From Candidatus Bathyarchaeota archaeon (GTDB taxonomy: Archaea > Thermoproteota > Bathyarchaeia > Bathyarchaeales > Bathycorpusculaceae): a stretch of DNA of 50,334 nucleotides. This document shows positions 41,785-50,177 of this stretch, one piece after another. Position 1 is the stretch's first letter. Each line of letters opens with the position of its first letter. The translations under genes were made by a program, and so were the position numbers. The notes under the pieces were generated by a model. It was not told the origin of the DNA, did no database searches, and saw only the letters and a list, made by a program, of their open reading frames with translations. The stretch covers positions 1 to 50,334 of the forward strand of contig JALHSQ010000173.1 of NCBI GenBank assembly GCA_022865885.1, given 5' to 3'.

Positions 41785-42360
41785 TTAGAGTGCTAGTTTA
41801 TGGATTTTCGGTTCAAGGGTCGCAAAATCATTGGCGCCCAGATGGAAAATCATCTTCGCTTTCTCCAGATCGTATTCTTCAGTGAATACTCCTTCGTTAG
41901 CATATGCCTCAACTATTTCGCCGACGAAGACTGTGTGATCACCTGTTATGAATTCACTGTGAAGCTTGCATTCCAAATGAGCGACGCACTCTCCAATTGC
42001 TGGCGGTCTCACCTTCTTGGCTGGCAACGCTGTAAAGCCTGTTTCTTCGAACTTGTCATGGTCTCTGCCGCTCACTCTACCGCAGACGAGAGTCTCTTTC
42101 AGTATTCCCATCGTTGGAATGTTGACCACAAACTCTCCAGTTTCCTTAATCAGATTGTAAGAGTGTCTTCTCGGTGCAATGCTCACAGCGACAAGGGGCG
42201 GGTTGATTGACGTGGGCATCGCCCATGCAAGCGTGATAATGTTAGGCTTTCCAACCTTGCCAATGCATGAAACTAATACTGTGTGCATAGGGTGAAGAAG
42301 CCTGTAAGCTGATTGGGCGGCCACCTTGGTTTTTCCTTTTCCCATCATGTCTCGTATCAC
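41785..42360 (-). CDS. Flavin reductase-like FMN-binding protein
   Basis: The 191-residue split-barrel protein has the FMN-binding pattern I-I-T-L-A-W-A-M-P-T-S-I-N-P-P and F-V-V-N-I-P, and a C-terminal H-L-G-A-N-D-F-A. Members bind FMN and reduce flavins or act as flavoproteins of unknown substrate. It starts with GTG two bases after the trpS stop, so it is the second gene of a trpS operon. Confidence 0.88.
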   Translation of the reverse strand: MIRDMMGKGKTKVAAQSAYRLLHPMHTVLVSCIGKVGKPNIITLAWAMPTSINPPLVAVSIAPRRHSYNLIKETGEFVVNIPTMGILKETLVCGRVSGRDHDKFEETGFTALPAKKVRPPAIGECVAHLECKLHSEFITGDHTVFVGEIVEAYANEGVFTEEYDLEKAKMIFHLGANDFATLEPKIHKLAL

Positions 42361-42361
42361 T

Positions 42362-43492
42362 CTATCTTTTTATGTGGAATCTCTTAACTATGTCTTTTGC
42401 TTTTTCTCGTTTCTTCTGATGCTCAGCGAGGAACTTGTTAAGTCTACCGGTAAGCTCGGTCTTGCATTCACCACACATTATCTCGCCAGCAATGCATCGT
42501 CTCTTTCTCTCAGACAGTTTCTTATCGTCTTCTTCGAACAAGTAGAGGAAGTATTGAAAGATTGTGCAGACTTCCGGATCTCCACCATATTTCTTTTGTT
42601 CTGCAAGTGTTCCTTTGCCTCCTGTGAAGGCGTTCCAGACCTTACGTTTAACTATATCCGGCTGGTCTACTGTGAAGATTGCCGTTTCCGGTTCTGACGC
42701 ACTCATTTTACCGCCTATGCCAAGCCCTGGAAGGAAGCGACAGTGAATTTGGGCTGGTTTGTAGTAGCCGAGTTTCTGGGCAATGTCGCGGGTAATCCTC
42801 CAAAACGGGTCTTGATCTATGGCTGCTGGAATGAGTGCCGGAACGTTTTCGCCTGTCAGCTTCTTGTGTAGGAAGCATGGCACAGCTTGAATGGCAGGCC
42901 AGAAAATCCAACCGAGATTTGTGCTGTCCTGAAATCCGAATGTGGCCTTTGCTGTTGAGTAGGTTATTCGTTTCGCAACTTCTAACGCAATATCGTAAAG
43001 CAAGTCTATGTCCTGTACATCGTAGATTATGAAGGTGTCTTCAGGCTTGAAACCCAATGCGACAAGGTCCAAAGCGTTTTCGTAACCGAATCTTGTGTTT
43101 TCAGCGAGCTTCGCATCGTCTTCAATCACAAATTTCTCGTCGTCAGTCATCTGAAAATAAAGCCTTGTTTCAAATTTCTCTTGTAGGTGCTTTGTGAAAA
43201 TCCATGGAACAAGATGCCCAATATGAACCGGGCCGGAAGGACCTCGACCTGTGTACAAGACAAACTTTGTGCCTTTTTCATACAGGTCAAGCACTACATC
43301 TAGGTCGCGATGTGAATAGAAGAGCTTTCGCGCCAATTGAAGATGAAGGCCATCAGTGTGCTTCGCTAATTTTTGGAGCAATTCCTCAGTTAAGGGCTGT
43401 GTTCCAAACTCCTGTATTAATCGTTCGTAATCCACTTTGCCCTTGACTTCCCATGGAGTAACGACCATTTCATTCTTGTCTTCGTCAGTCAA
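42362..43492 (-). CDS. trpS: Tryptophanyl-tRNA synthetase
   Basis: The 376-residue class I synthetase charges tRNA-Trp. The HIGH motif is P-V-H-I-G-H, the KMSKS loop reads K-M-S-A-S, and the archaeal/eukaryotic-type N-terminal extension (residues 1-70, Y-E-R-L-I-Q-E-F-G-T) is present. The C-terminal zinc-less region ends R-F-H-I-K-R. It is the first gene of an operon with the flavin reductase. Confidence 0.95.
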   Translation of the reverse strand: MTDEDKNEMVVTPWEVKGKVDYERLIQEFGTQPLTEELLQKLAKHTDGLHLQLARKLFYSHRDLDVVLDLYEKGTKFVLYTGRGPSGPVHIGHLVPWIFTKHLQEKFETRLYFQMTDDEKFVIEDDAKLAENTRFGYENALDLVALGFKPEDTFIIYDVQDIDLLYDIALEVAKRITYSTAKATFGFQDSTNLGWIFWPAIQAVPCFLHKKLTGENVPALIPAAIDQDPFWRITRDIAQKLGYYKPAQIHCRFLPGLGIGGKMSASEPETAIFTVDQPDIVKRKVWNAFTGGKGTLAEQKKYGGDPEVCTIFQYFLYLFEEDDKKLSERKRRCIAGEIMCGECKTELTGRLNKFLAEHQKKREKAKDIVKRFHIKR

Positions 43493-43596
43493 ACGGGATC
43501 GCCTGTATTGCTTAGCTTCTTACATGATTCGGCAAAAAGTATTAAACCTTATGTGAACATAAGTTTCGAACACTCGCTCTATGGTTTGAGAAGAAC

Positions 43597-44055
43597 ATGC
43601 CACTTGAATATGAGTCTCTTGGCTTTTCGGAGGAATTGAAGAGAAGAATCAATGCGAATAAGGAATACCGAGAAAAGGCCAAAGATATGAGCTTGAAAAT
43701 TCTGATGATCGTCAATGACGTTTCCTTCGCCACTTACTCCAGTTATGTAGGTGGAGAACTTGTCGAACGCAAGCACGTTCCACAACGCGAAGTTGAAGAG
43801 TATCGAAAGAAGGCTGATTTCATTGTCGGAATTCCAACATACGCTCTGTCAGTTGAGATGGCTAGAGGCAGGGAATCTCTGGAGTCACTTTTCCTGAGTG
43901 GGACATTGAAGGTAGAGGGTTCCATTTTCAAGGCGTTACAGTACAGAGACGCATTAGAGTCATTGGGGAAGATGACCGCTGCACTTGTCAATGAGTCAAG
44001 CATTCCTTCGAAGGAAGAGTTTGTAAGAATGTTGCGGGAACGGGAGCTACTGTAA
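43597..44055 (+). CDS. SCP2-like lipid-binding-domain protein
   Basis: The 152-residue protein has the sterol-carrier-protein-2-like layout: a beta strand-rich core (F-I-V-G-I-P-T-Y-A-L-S-V-E) followed by an amphipathic helical segment L-F-L-S-G-T-L-K-V-E-G-S-I-F-K-A-L. This is the most recognisable SCP2 stretch (G-x-L-K-V-x-G-x-x-x-x-A). It has no signal peptide and would be cytoplasmic. The ATG is at 43597. It stands alone upstream of pheS. Confidence 0.65.
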   Translation: MPLEYESLGFSEELKRRINANKEYREKAKDMSLKILMIVNDVSFATYSSYVGGELVERKHVPQREVEEYRKKADFIVGIPTYALSVEMARGRESLESLFLSGTLKVEGSIFKALQYRDALESLGKMTAALVNESSIPSKEEFVRMLRERELL

Positions 44056-44174
44056 AGAAACGTTAGCCAATCGGGCTATGATGATGCAGGAAATTATCCT
44101 CTGAAACTAGAAATATGCATACTCTTATTAAAATTGACTATGGATTAGATTAACAAATCCAATAGCTTCCACTC

Positions 44175-45701
44175 ATGAAGGCAAAGGTCATGGTTGAACT
44201 CAGAGAGCATGAACAGAAAACACTTCTTGGGCTCGAGAGAATAGGTGGAAAGGCGTCAATAGATCAAATGGTTCGTGAATTAAATTCTCCTGATGCAACT
44301 GTAATGCGTGCAGCCCTTGTACTTCACGAAAAGGGACTGGTTGAGATCAGTGAAAAGAGGCAGACAATCGTTGAACTCAATGGTGAAGGCAAAACGTATG
44401 CGAAGAAGGGGTTGCCAGAGAGGCGTATGGCGACAGCCCTGAAAGATCTTGGTGGAAAGGCGAATCTTGAGAAAATTGTCGAAAGGGCGGACATAGAGAA
44501 GCAATTCATTCCCATAGCCTTGGGGTGGATCCAGAGGAAGAAATGGGGAAGTCTGGATTCAAAGACAAGAACTCTGCAACTTGCCGGCGAAACAGGGCAG
44601 GGAAGCGACGAGAAGCTTCTGGAGATACTCAGCAAGGAAGGAGAAGCTGTTGTTGAGAATCTGAGCTCCGAGTCTCAGCAGGCGGTTCAACTTCTAAAGG
44701 GAAGGAAACTCCTGAATGTTAGTGAAAGAACTCGGAGAATAATCGAAATCACGGAAAGTGGGCGCATAGTTGTAAGAAAAGGAGTTAGACTTGTGGCAGA
44801 AGTGACGCAGTTGACGCCAGAGCTTATCATAAGTGGGAAATGGCAGAAGACGAAGCTTCAGAAATACGACATAGCAGCTCAGGTGGCTAGAACGTGGCCT
44901 GGCAAAAGGCATCCTTATCTACGCTTTGTCGATGAAGTGAAGGAAAAACTCGTGACTCTCGGCTTCAATGAGATGACTGGACCAACTGTTGAGACGTGCT
45001 TCTTCAATTTTGATGCCTTATACACGCCTCAGGATCACCCTGCGCGGGAAGCGTTCGGCATATACCTAGTTAAGGAACCCAAGTACGGTGAAGTCGCCGC
45101 TGCCAAGAATGTTCTGGGCGATGTGAGGAAGACTCATGAGAATGGCTGGAAGACAGGTTCCACTGGTTGGAAATACACTTTTTCCGATAAAGAGGCTGGT
45201 CGCTTGATTCTGCGTGGTCATGGAACCTGCCAGAGCGCAAGAACACTATTGAGCAAGGATTTGGAGATTCCTGGCAAGTATTTTTCGGTTGTCCGCTGCT
45301 ATAGGCCCGAGGTTTTGGATAAGACGCATTTGACAGAGTTTAATCAAGTTGAAGGTATTATCATTGATCCAAGTCTGACACTACGAGACCTATTAGGTGT
45401 CTTGGAGAAGTTTGCATTGGAAATCGCTGGTGCAGATGAGGTGAAGTTCAATCCGGACTATTTTCCGTTCACTGAACCAAGCGTCGAACTTGCAGCCTAT
45501 CGGAAAGGCTACGGGTGGATAGAGTTTGGCGGTTCTGGGATGTTTAGACCTGAAGTAACTTCGCCTTTGGGCATTGATGTGCCTGTAATTGCTTGGGGTT
45601 TGGGAATTGACCGGTTGTTCATGTTAAAAGCTGGGATAGATGACATCAGGTACATTTTCTCGCAAGATCTGAATTGGATTAGGAGGAAGGGGGTGGTATA
45701 G
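44175..45701 (+). CDS. pheS: Phenylalanyl-tRNA synthetase alpha subunit
   Basis: The 508-residue archaeal-type alpha chain has N-terminal winged-helix repeats (about 1-165), then the class II catalytic core. Motif 2-like T-E-F-N-Q-V-E-G, P-F-T-E-P-S-V-E, the glycine-rich region E-F-G-G-S-G-M, and motif 3 G-L-G-I-D-R-L are present. It works as an alpha2-beta2 tetramer with PheT. The gene is immediately followed by pheT with no gap between stop and start. Confidence 0.95.
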   Translation: MKAKVMVELREHEQKTLLGLERIGGKASIDQMVRELNSPDATVMRAALVLHEKGLVEISEKRQTIVELNGEGKTYAKKGLPERRMATALKDLGGKANLEKIVERADIEKQFIPIALGWIQRKKWGSLDSKTRTLQLAGETGQGSDEKLLEILSKEGEAVVENLSSESQQAVQLLKGRKLLNVSERTRRIIEITESGRIVVRKGVRLVAEVTQLTPELIISGKWQKTKLQKYDIAAQVARTWPGKRHPYLRFVDEVKEKLVTLGFNEMTGPTVETCFFNFDALYTPQDHPAREAFGIYLVKEPKYGEVAAAKNVLGDVRKTHENGWKTGSTGWKYTFSDKEAGRLILRGHGTCQSARTLLSKDLEIPGKYFSVVRCYRPEVLDKTHLTEFNQVEGIIIDPSLTLRDLLGVLEKFALEIAGADEVKFNPDYFPFTEPSVELAAYRKGYGWIEFGGSGMFRPEVTSPLGIDVPVIAWGLGIDRLFMLKAGIDDIRYIFSQDLNWIRRKGVV

Positions 45702-47396
45702 TTGCCGACAATTGACGTTGATTATGTCGAGTTTGAAAAGCTACTCGGAATCAAGTTTGATCGAGATATGACGAAAGTCAACAGTTGTCTCGCCTTCGTC
45801 AAAGGTGAAGTGAAGGTCTTCGACGAAAAAGAGGGCCTAATGAGCATTGAGATTAAGGATTCAAACCGCCCAGACCTATGGAGTATCGAAGGACTGGTCA
45901 GAGCTCTGCGCGGTTTTTTAGGCTTAGATGAAGGTTTGAAGAATTACACTGCCGACAAGCCAATTGCGGCCCTCAACGTTAGCCCAGAGTTGAGAAGCAT
46001 TCGTCCTTACATCGGGTGCTCGATAGTCAAGAATGTGAAACTGACAGACAAGATCATTCGCGGACTTATGCACCTGCAGGATAAGCTAGATCAGACGTAT
46101 GGCCGCAATAGACGAAGAACGTCAATTGGACTCTACGATTTCAGCCTCCTAGCTCCTCCATTCAGCTATACAGTCGCAAAGCCTTCCGAGATCAGGTTTA
46201 TGCCCTTGGGTTTTAACGAAAAAATGAGCCTTGAGGAGATTCTGCAGAAACATCCAAAAGGCCTAGAATACGGCAGCATCCTGAGGGGGCATTCTGTTTA
46301 CCCAATTCTCTTGGACTCTGAAAGAAAGGTATTGTCGTTTCCGCCGATCATAAACTCAAACGACCTTGGAAGAATCAACGAGGACACGAAGCACCTGCTC
46401 ATAGAAGTCACAGGCACCGCGGAGGAAACAGTACTCACAACGTTGAAGATTGTTACACTATCTTTGATTGATCGCGGTGGAAAAGCATACTCGACAACAA
46501 TTCACTATCCACATGAGAAACGGAAAGTTGTCACGCCCAATTTTGAAACCAGACGAATGACCTTAGACGTAGAATACGTCAACAGGCTACTGGGTTTGCA
46601 GGTGACAACCAAACAGATCGCTGGTCTTCTCAGTAAGGCAGGTTTCGATGCGGAGAAAACAGAGAAATCGAATCTTGTGGTGAGAATACCGTGTTACCGC
46701 GTTGATGTGATGCATCAGATAGATCTTGTGGAGGACGTTGCGATAGCTTACGGGTACAACAACATTAGGCCATCATGGCGGAAACTGCCTACCACAGGAG
46801 GTCTCAGACCTGAACAGAACCTGTTAAGCGCTGCAATAGATCTCATGATAGGTTTAGGATTCCAAGAAATCCTCACGTACACCATGACTAACACAGAAAA
46901 CCTGTTCACAAAGATGAACTGCAAGAAGGAGAAAACTGTGGAAATAGCTAACCCAAAGGTCCAGACCCTAACTTGCTTGAGAAACTGGCTTCTGCCGAGT
47001 CTCATCGAATTCCTGAGCAACAATCTGTCAGTGGACTACCCACAAAGAATATTCGAGCTTGGCAAAATCACAGCTTTAGATGACAAGAAGGAAACGAGAA
47101 CGAGAGATGAAGAATGGCTTGCTGCAGCCTCTTCGCACCCAAGCGCCGGGTTCAGCGAAATCAAATCAGCCTTGGACGCGTTTTTCCTGAATCTTAACGT
47201 AGGCTGGCAGATCAAGGAAACAAAGCATCCGAGCTTCATTGATGGCCGAGCAGGCGCGATAATCATCAGTGGGAAAACCGCTGGAATTCTGGGTGAAATA
47301 AACCCGAAAGTCTTGACAGCATGGAAGATCGAAAACCCCACAATAGCTTTCGAAGTAAACATGAATATGGTAGTAGAAACAAAGCAAGCCTCTTGA
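45702..47396 (+). CDS. pheT: Phenylalanyl-tRNA synthetase beta subunit
   Basis: The 564-residue beta chain of archaeal length has a B3/4-type editing region (about 90-250, S-N-R-P-D-L-W-S-I-E-G near the N-terminus and N-S-N-D-L-G-R-I), a B5-type winged domain, and a pseudo-catalytic B6-8 region with L-G-F-Q-E-I-L-T-Y. The TTG start directly follows the pheS stop, so they form a translation-coupled pair. Confidence 0.93.
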   Translation: MPTIDVDYVEFEKLLGIKFDRDMTKVNSCLAFVKGEVKVFDEKEGLMSIEIKDSNRPDLWSIEGLVRALRGFLGLDEGLKNYTADKPIAALNVSPELRSIRPYIGCSIVKNVKLTDKIIRGLMHLQDKLDQTYGRNRRRTSIGLYDFSLLAPPFSYTVAKPSEIRFMPLGFNEKMSLEEILQKHPKGLEYGSILRGHSVYPILLDSERKVLSFPPIINSNDLGRINEDTKHLLIEVTGTAEETVLTTLKIVTLSLIDRGGKAYSTTIHYPHEKRKVVTPNFETRRMTLDVEYVNRLLGLQVTTKQIAGLLSKAGFDAEKTEKSNLVVRIPCYRVDVMHQIDLVEDVAIAYGYNNIRPSWRKLPTTGGLRPEQNLLSAAIDLMIGLGFQEILTYTMTNTENLFTKMNCKKEKTVEIANPKVQTLTCLRNWLLPSLIEFLSNNLSVDYPQRIFELGKITALDDKKETRTRDEEWLAAASSHPSAGFSEIKSALDAFFLNLNVGWQIKETKHPSFIDGRAGAIIISGKTAGILGEINPKVLTAWKIENPTIAFEVNMNMVVETKQAS

Positions 47397-47744
47397 GCAT
47401 AAGACAGGAACGTTTAATTTCAAAGAATGGTTTCTTCTTATTTGGCGATGACCAAAAGGAGCTCCTTAATCCCACCGGATAAATCCATGCAGACGGACCC
47501 AACGGAAGAGGCACGCTTCACCGCATGCTTTACTTGTGATGGCGGGTTTACCCAAGCATGGGACATGGTGGGCGCGGGCACAAAATCCTACGATGGAGAG
47601 AACTTTACTTAGAGGAGCGCACCGCTCCACTATGAAGTAAAGCGTTAGTTACGTGGGAAACAATCGCCCGCGAAAAAGAGAACTTTTAAGTTCCAGCCCA
47701 GCACAAAAACTTGAAGGCATGAGCAAGAGCAGGTAGAGCGAAAC
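47397..47744. other. Structured 348-base region between pheT and tyrS
   Basis: No convincing gene is present; a 61-codon frame at 47427-47612 lacks family resemblance. Two strong inverted-repeat structures occur in succession. The first is CATGCTT (47524-47530)/AAGCATG (47554-47560) with inner GGGT/ACCC. The second is CTTTACTT (47603-47610)/AAGTAAAG (47635-47642) enclosing GGAGCG/CGCTCC with loop CAC (47614-47628). They may be a terminator, an untranslated-leader structure of tyrS, or a small RNA. Confidence 0.45.
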
Positions 47745-48833
47745 TTGGACATAGAAACAAAGATGGAATTGATCTGCAAGCCCCCTACGGAGGAAGTTCT
47801 AACTCCAGAAGACTTAAGGCGATTGCTTGAAACAGAGGAACACCCCATAGCCTACAACGGCTGGGAACCATCTGGACTGGTTCACCTTGGCACAGGCGTA
47901 ATCTGCGCATACAAGATGAAGGATTTCATACAGGCAGGCATACGCTACAAGGCTTACCTTTCCACGTGGCATGCTTGGCTCAACAACAAACTAGGCGGAG
48001 ACCTCAAACTAATAAAAAGAGCCGCAGACCTCTTCAAACACTCATGGATAGCCCTAGGAGTGCCGAAAGACAAGATTGAATTTGTGTATTCAGACGAACT
48101 GTATGACGACTTGGATTACTGGGCTACCGTTATAAAGATCGCAAAGAGACTCACGCTGGCAAGAGTAAGACGAACCCTTGAGATTGCAGGAAGAAAAGAC
48201 ACAGATGCAAGATACGTTTCAGACTTCCTATACACACCTATGCAAGTAGCAGATATATTTCACCTCCAAGTGAAAATCTGCCAACTGGGAATTGACCAAC
48301 GCAAAGCAAATGTCGTGGCCATAGAAGAAGGCAAGAACCTCGGATTTTGGAAACCAGCATGCGTCCACCACCACCTGTTGCAGGGCCTAGAGAAACCAAA
48401 AGTGTGGCCTATACCCTCAGGCCAAGAAAAAGATGCTTTATCCTCAGCCAAAATGTCAAAAAGCATACCAGAAACCTGCATATTCTTGTACGATACACCA
48501 GAAGAAATAAGACAAAAAATGGGCAGAGCCTTTTGCCCAGAGAAAACAATAGAATTCAACCCCGTGTTAGACATAGCAAGACACATAATCTTCAGAGAGA
48601 AAGAAACAATGAGAATAGAGCGCCCAGCGAAATTCGGAGGTCCAGTTGAGTTCCAAAGCTACAACGAATTGGAAACAAGCTATCTACAAGGCAAACTCCA
48701 TCCACAGGATCTGAAGAACACGATGGCAGAAGAGTTGGCACAGATCTTGGAACCAGTCAGAAGATACTTCGAAAATAACAAAGAAGCAAAAGAATGCCTG
48801 ACGACAGTGAAGCAAGCAAAGATAACAAGGTAG
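47745..48833 (+). CDS. tyrS: Tyrosyl-tRNA synthetase
   Basis: The 362-residue archaeal class I synthetase activates tyrosine. The first signature reads H-L-G-T-G, the ATP loop K-M-S-K-S is intact, and L-G-I-D-Q-R-K (tyrosine-binding aspartate helix) is present. The TTG start at 47745 gives M-D-I-E-T-K-M-E-L, typical of the family. It is followed after 4 bases by the Toprim gene. Confidence 0.95.
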   Translation: MDIETKMELICKPPTEEVLTPEDLRRLLETEEHPIAYNGWEPSGLVHLGTGVICAYKMKDFIQAGIRYKAYLSTWHAWLNNKLGGDLKLIKRAADLFKHSWIALGVPKDKIEFVYSDELYDDLDYWATVIKIAKRLTLARVRRTLEIAGRKDTDARYVSDFLYTPMQVADIFHLQVKICQLGIDQRKANVVAIEEGKNLGFWKPACVHHHLLQGLEKPKVWPIPSGQEKDALSSAKMSKSIPETCIFLYDTPEEIRQKMGRAFCPEKTIEFNPVLDIARHIIFREKETMRIERPAKFGGPVEFQSYNELETSYLQGKLHPQDLKNTMAEELAQILEPVRRYFENNKEAKECLTTVKQAKITR

Positions 48834-48837
48834 TAAC

Positions 48838-49257
48838 TTGCCTAAGAACCTTAGAAAGAAACAGGAGAAAATCCAAGAAATCCTTGAATATCTGGCAGAA
48901 GAGTCTAAAAGAGGAATTCCAATAATCGTTGAGGGCAAGAAAGACGTTGAAACCTTGAGAGCCTTTCAGGTCGAAGGCGAAATAATAGCTGCCAAGACTG
49001 GCAGAAAATCGCGTTTGGATGTTATTTCTCAGATAGAGAAAGCAGGAACGAAAGAAATCATCTTGATGCTTGATTTTGACAGACGAGGAAAAGAGTGGAC
49101 AAAACACCTGACAACGTATCTGGAGAGAACCAGAATAAAGCCGAACGTAACCTTCTGGAACGAACTCTCCGCCATTGTCAGAAGAGAAGTCAAAGACATT
49201 GAAGGACTAGCCACCTACATAGAAACCTTGAAGAGAAAGATCGGTAATTCAGCGTAA
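48838..49257 (+). CDS. Small Toprim-domain protein (UPF0292-like)
   Basis: The 139-residue protein consists of a single Toprim fold: I-I-V-E-G-K-K-D (catalytic E), then I-L-M-L-D-F-D-R-R-G (D-x-D). This is the metal-binding set shared with topoisomerases, primases and RNase M5. It most resembles archaeal UPF0292 proteins. The TTG start at 48838 is 4 bases after the tyrS stop, which suggests cotranscription and perhaps a role in RNA or DNA processing. Confidence 0.83.
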   Translation: MPKNLRKKQEKIQEILEYLAEESKRGIPIIVEGKKDVETLRAFQVEGEIIAAKTGRKSRLDVISQIEKAGTKEIILMLDFDRRGKEWTKHLTTYLERTRIKPNVTFWNELSAIVRREVKDIEGLATYIETLKRKIGNSA

Positions 49258-49296
49258 AGGTTTCGCTATTCTCTCTTGCGGTAAACTTTGACGTTT

Positions 49297-49334
49297 GGGT
49301 TTGGGGGTGAAGTTTTATCCCCACCCAAACCCCC
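49297..49334. repeat. G/C-run hairpin
   Basis: GGGTTTGGG(GG)TG and CACCCAAACCC enclose a short loop (about AAGTTTTATCCC) at 49297-49334, giving an 11-bp stem with a two-base bulge. It follows the Toprim gene, so it could be a terminator. The loop portion shares 15 of 16 bases with 50158-50173. Confidence 0.45.
49306..49321 (+). repeat. 16-bp repeat, copy 1
   Basis: GGTGAAGTTTTATCCC at 49306-49321 recurs with one mismatch (GGTGAAGTCTTATCCC) at 50158-50173, on the other side of the surface-protein gene. Both copies are next to CCCAAACCCC tracts. Confidence 0.5.
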
Positions 49335-49455
49335 TATTTAGATTTCATAAAACGGGAGCTGGGAACCGATTATGCCCAAGAAGGGTGCAAGCAGGCCAGC
49401 TACTATAACCACAAGAAATAAAAACTCACTCGTGGAAAAATAGTACAGGCTTCAT

Positions 49456-50115
49456 ATGCTGAAGAACGTGGTCAAAAAGACAGGTTTGTTACTGTTTCTG
49501 ATCTTGCTGTGCATAATTTTCCCAATTGCAAATGTAAAAGCTATGTCTTTAAACTGGGCTAGTCCGACAACACGGGATCTTTCTTCAGTGTTCATGGTAA
49601 GTGGCAGTGATGGCTGGGCAGTAGGCTCCGTTGGAGCGATACTTCGTTGGAACGGAACAGCGTGGAATATAGTTACAAGTCCAACAGCTTCATGGCTTTC
49701 TTCGGTGTTCATGGTGAGCTCTACCAATGGATGGGCCGTAGGCGATCAAGGCACGATAATTCGATGGGACGGCACCCATTGGAGTAGCGCTTCAAGTCCA
49801 ACAACTTCGTGGCTTAATTCTGTGAATATGGTGAGCTCTGGTAACGGCTGGGCAGTAGGTGATTCCGGAACAATAATACGTTGGAACGGGACAAGCTGGG
49901 ACTCTGTAGCCAGTCCTACGGCACAGTTCTATTGTTCGGTCTGCATGGTCAATGCCACTGACGGTTGGGCAGTGGGCAACTTCGGAACCATAATCCGATG
50001 GAGTGGAACTGCTGGACAATGGATACCTGAGTTTTCCACAGCAGGATTCATCCTACTGCTGATAATGATCACAGTTGTGCAGGTCTTGATCTTCAGAAGA
50101 AAATGGCACAATTGA
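49456..50115 (+). CDS. Secreted tandem-repeat protein (beta-propeller-like) with I-P-E-F anchor
   Basis: The 219-residue product has a signal peptide (about 1-30, ending V-K-A). Four tandem repeats of about 41 residues follow, each with S-V-x-M-V-S-x-x-x-G-W-A-V-G-x-x-G-x-I-x-R-W-N-G-T-x-W (residues about 41-183). It ends I-P-E-F-S-T, a transmembrane helix and R-R-K-W. The repeats are of the kind that build beta-propeller blades; four is fewer than a full propeller, so a partial or oligomeric propeller is possible. The anchor resembles archaeal PEF-CTERM signals. The ATG is at 49456. Confidence 0.7.
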   Translation: MLKNVVKKTGLLLFLILLCIIFPIANVKAMSLNWASPTTRDLSSVFMVSGSDGWAVGSVGAILRWNGTAWNIVTSPTASWLSSVFMVSSTNGWAVGDQGTIIRWDGTHWSSASSPTTSWLNSVNMVSSGNGWAVGDSGTIIRWNGTSWDSVASPTAQFYCSVCMVNATDGWAVGNFGTIIRWSGTAGQWIPEFSTAGFILLLIMITVVQVLIFRRKWHN

Positions 50116-50157
50116 CCATTTGGACTTAAATGGAAATCCCAAAACCCAAACCCCAAA

Positions 50158-50173
50158 GGTGAAGTCTTATCCC
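50158..50173 (+). repeat. 16-bp repeat, copy 2
   Basis: This copy differs from 49306-49321 by one base (C for T) and lies 42 bases after the stop of the secreted repeat protein. Confidence 0.45.
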
Positions 50174-50177
50174 AATT

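Noticed and set aside
49373-49444. 23-codon frame beginning M-P-K-K-G upstream of the repeat protein
   Set aside because: Very short, no membrane or binding motif, no clear ribosome-binding site.
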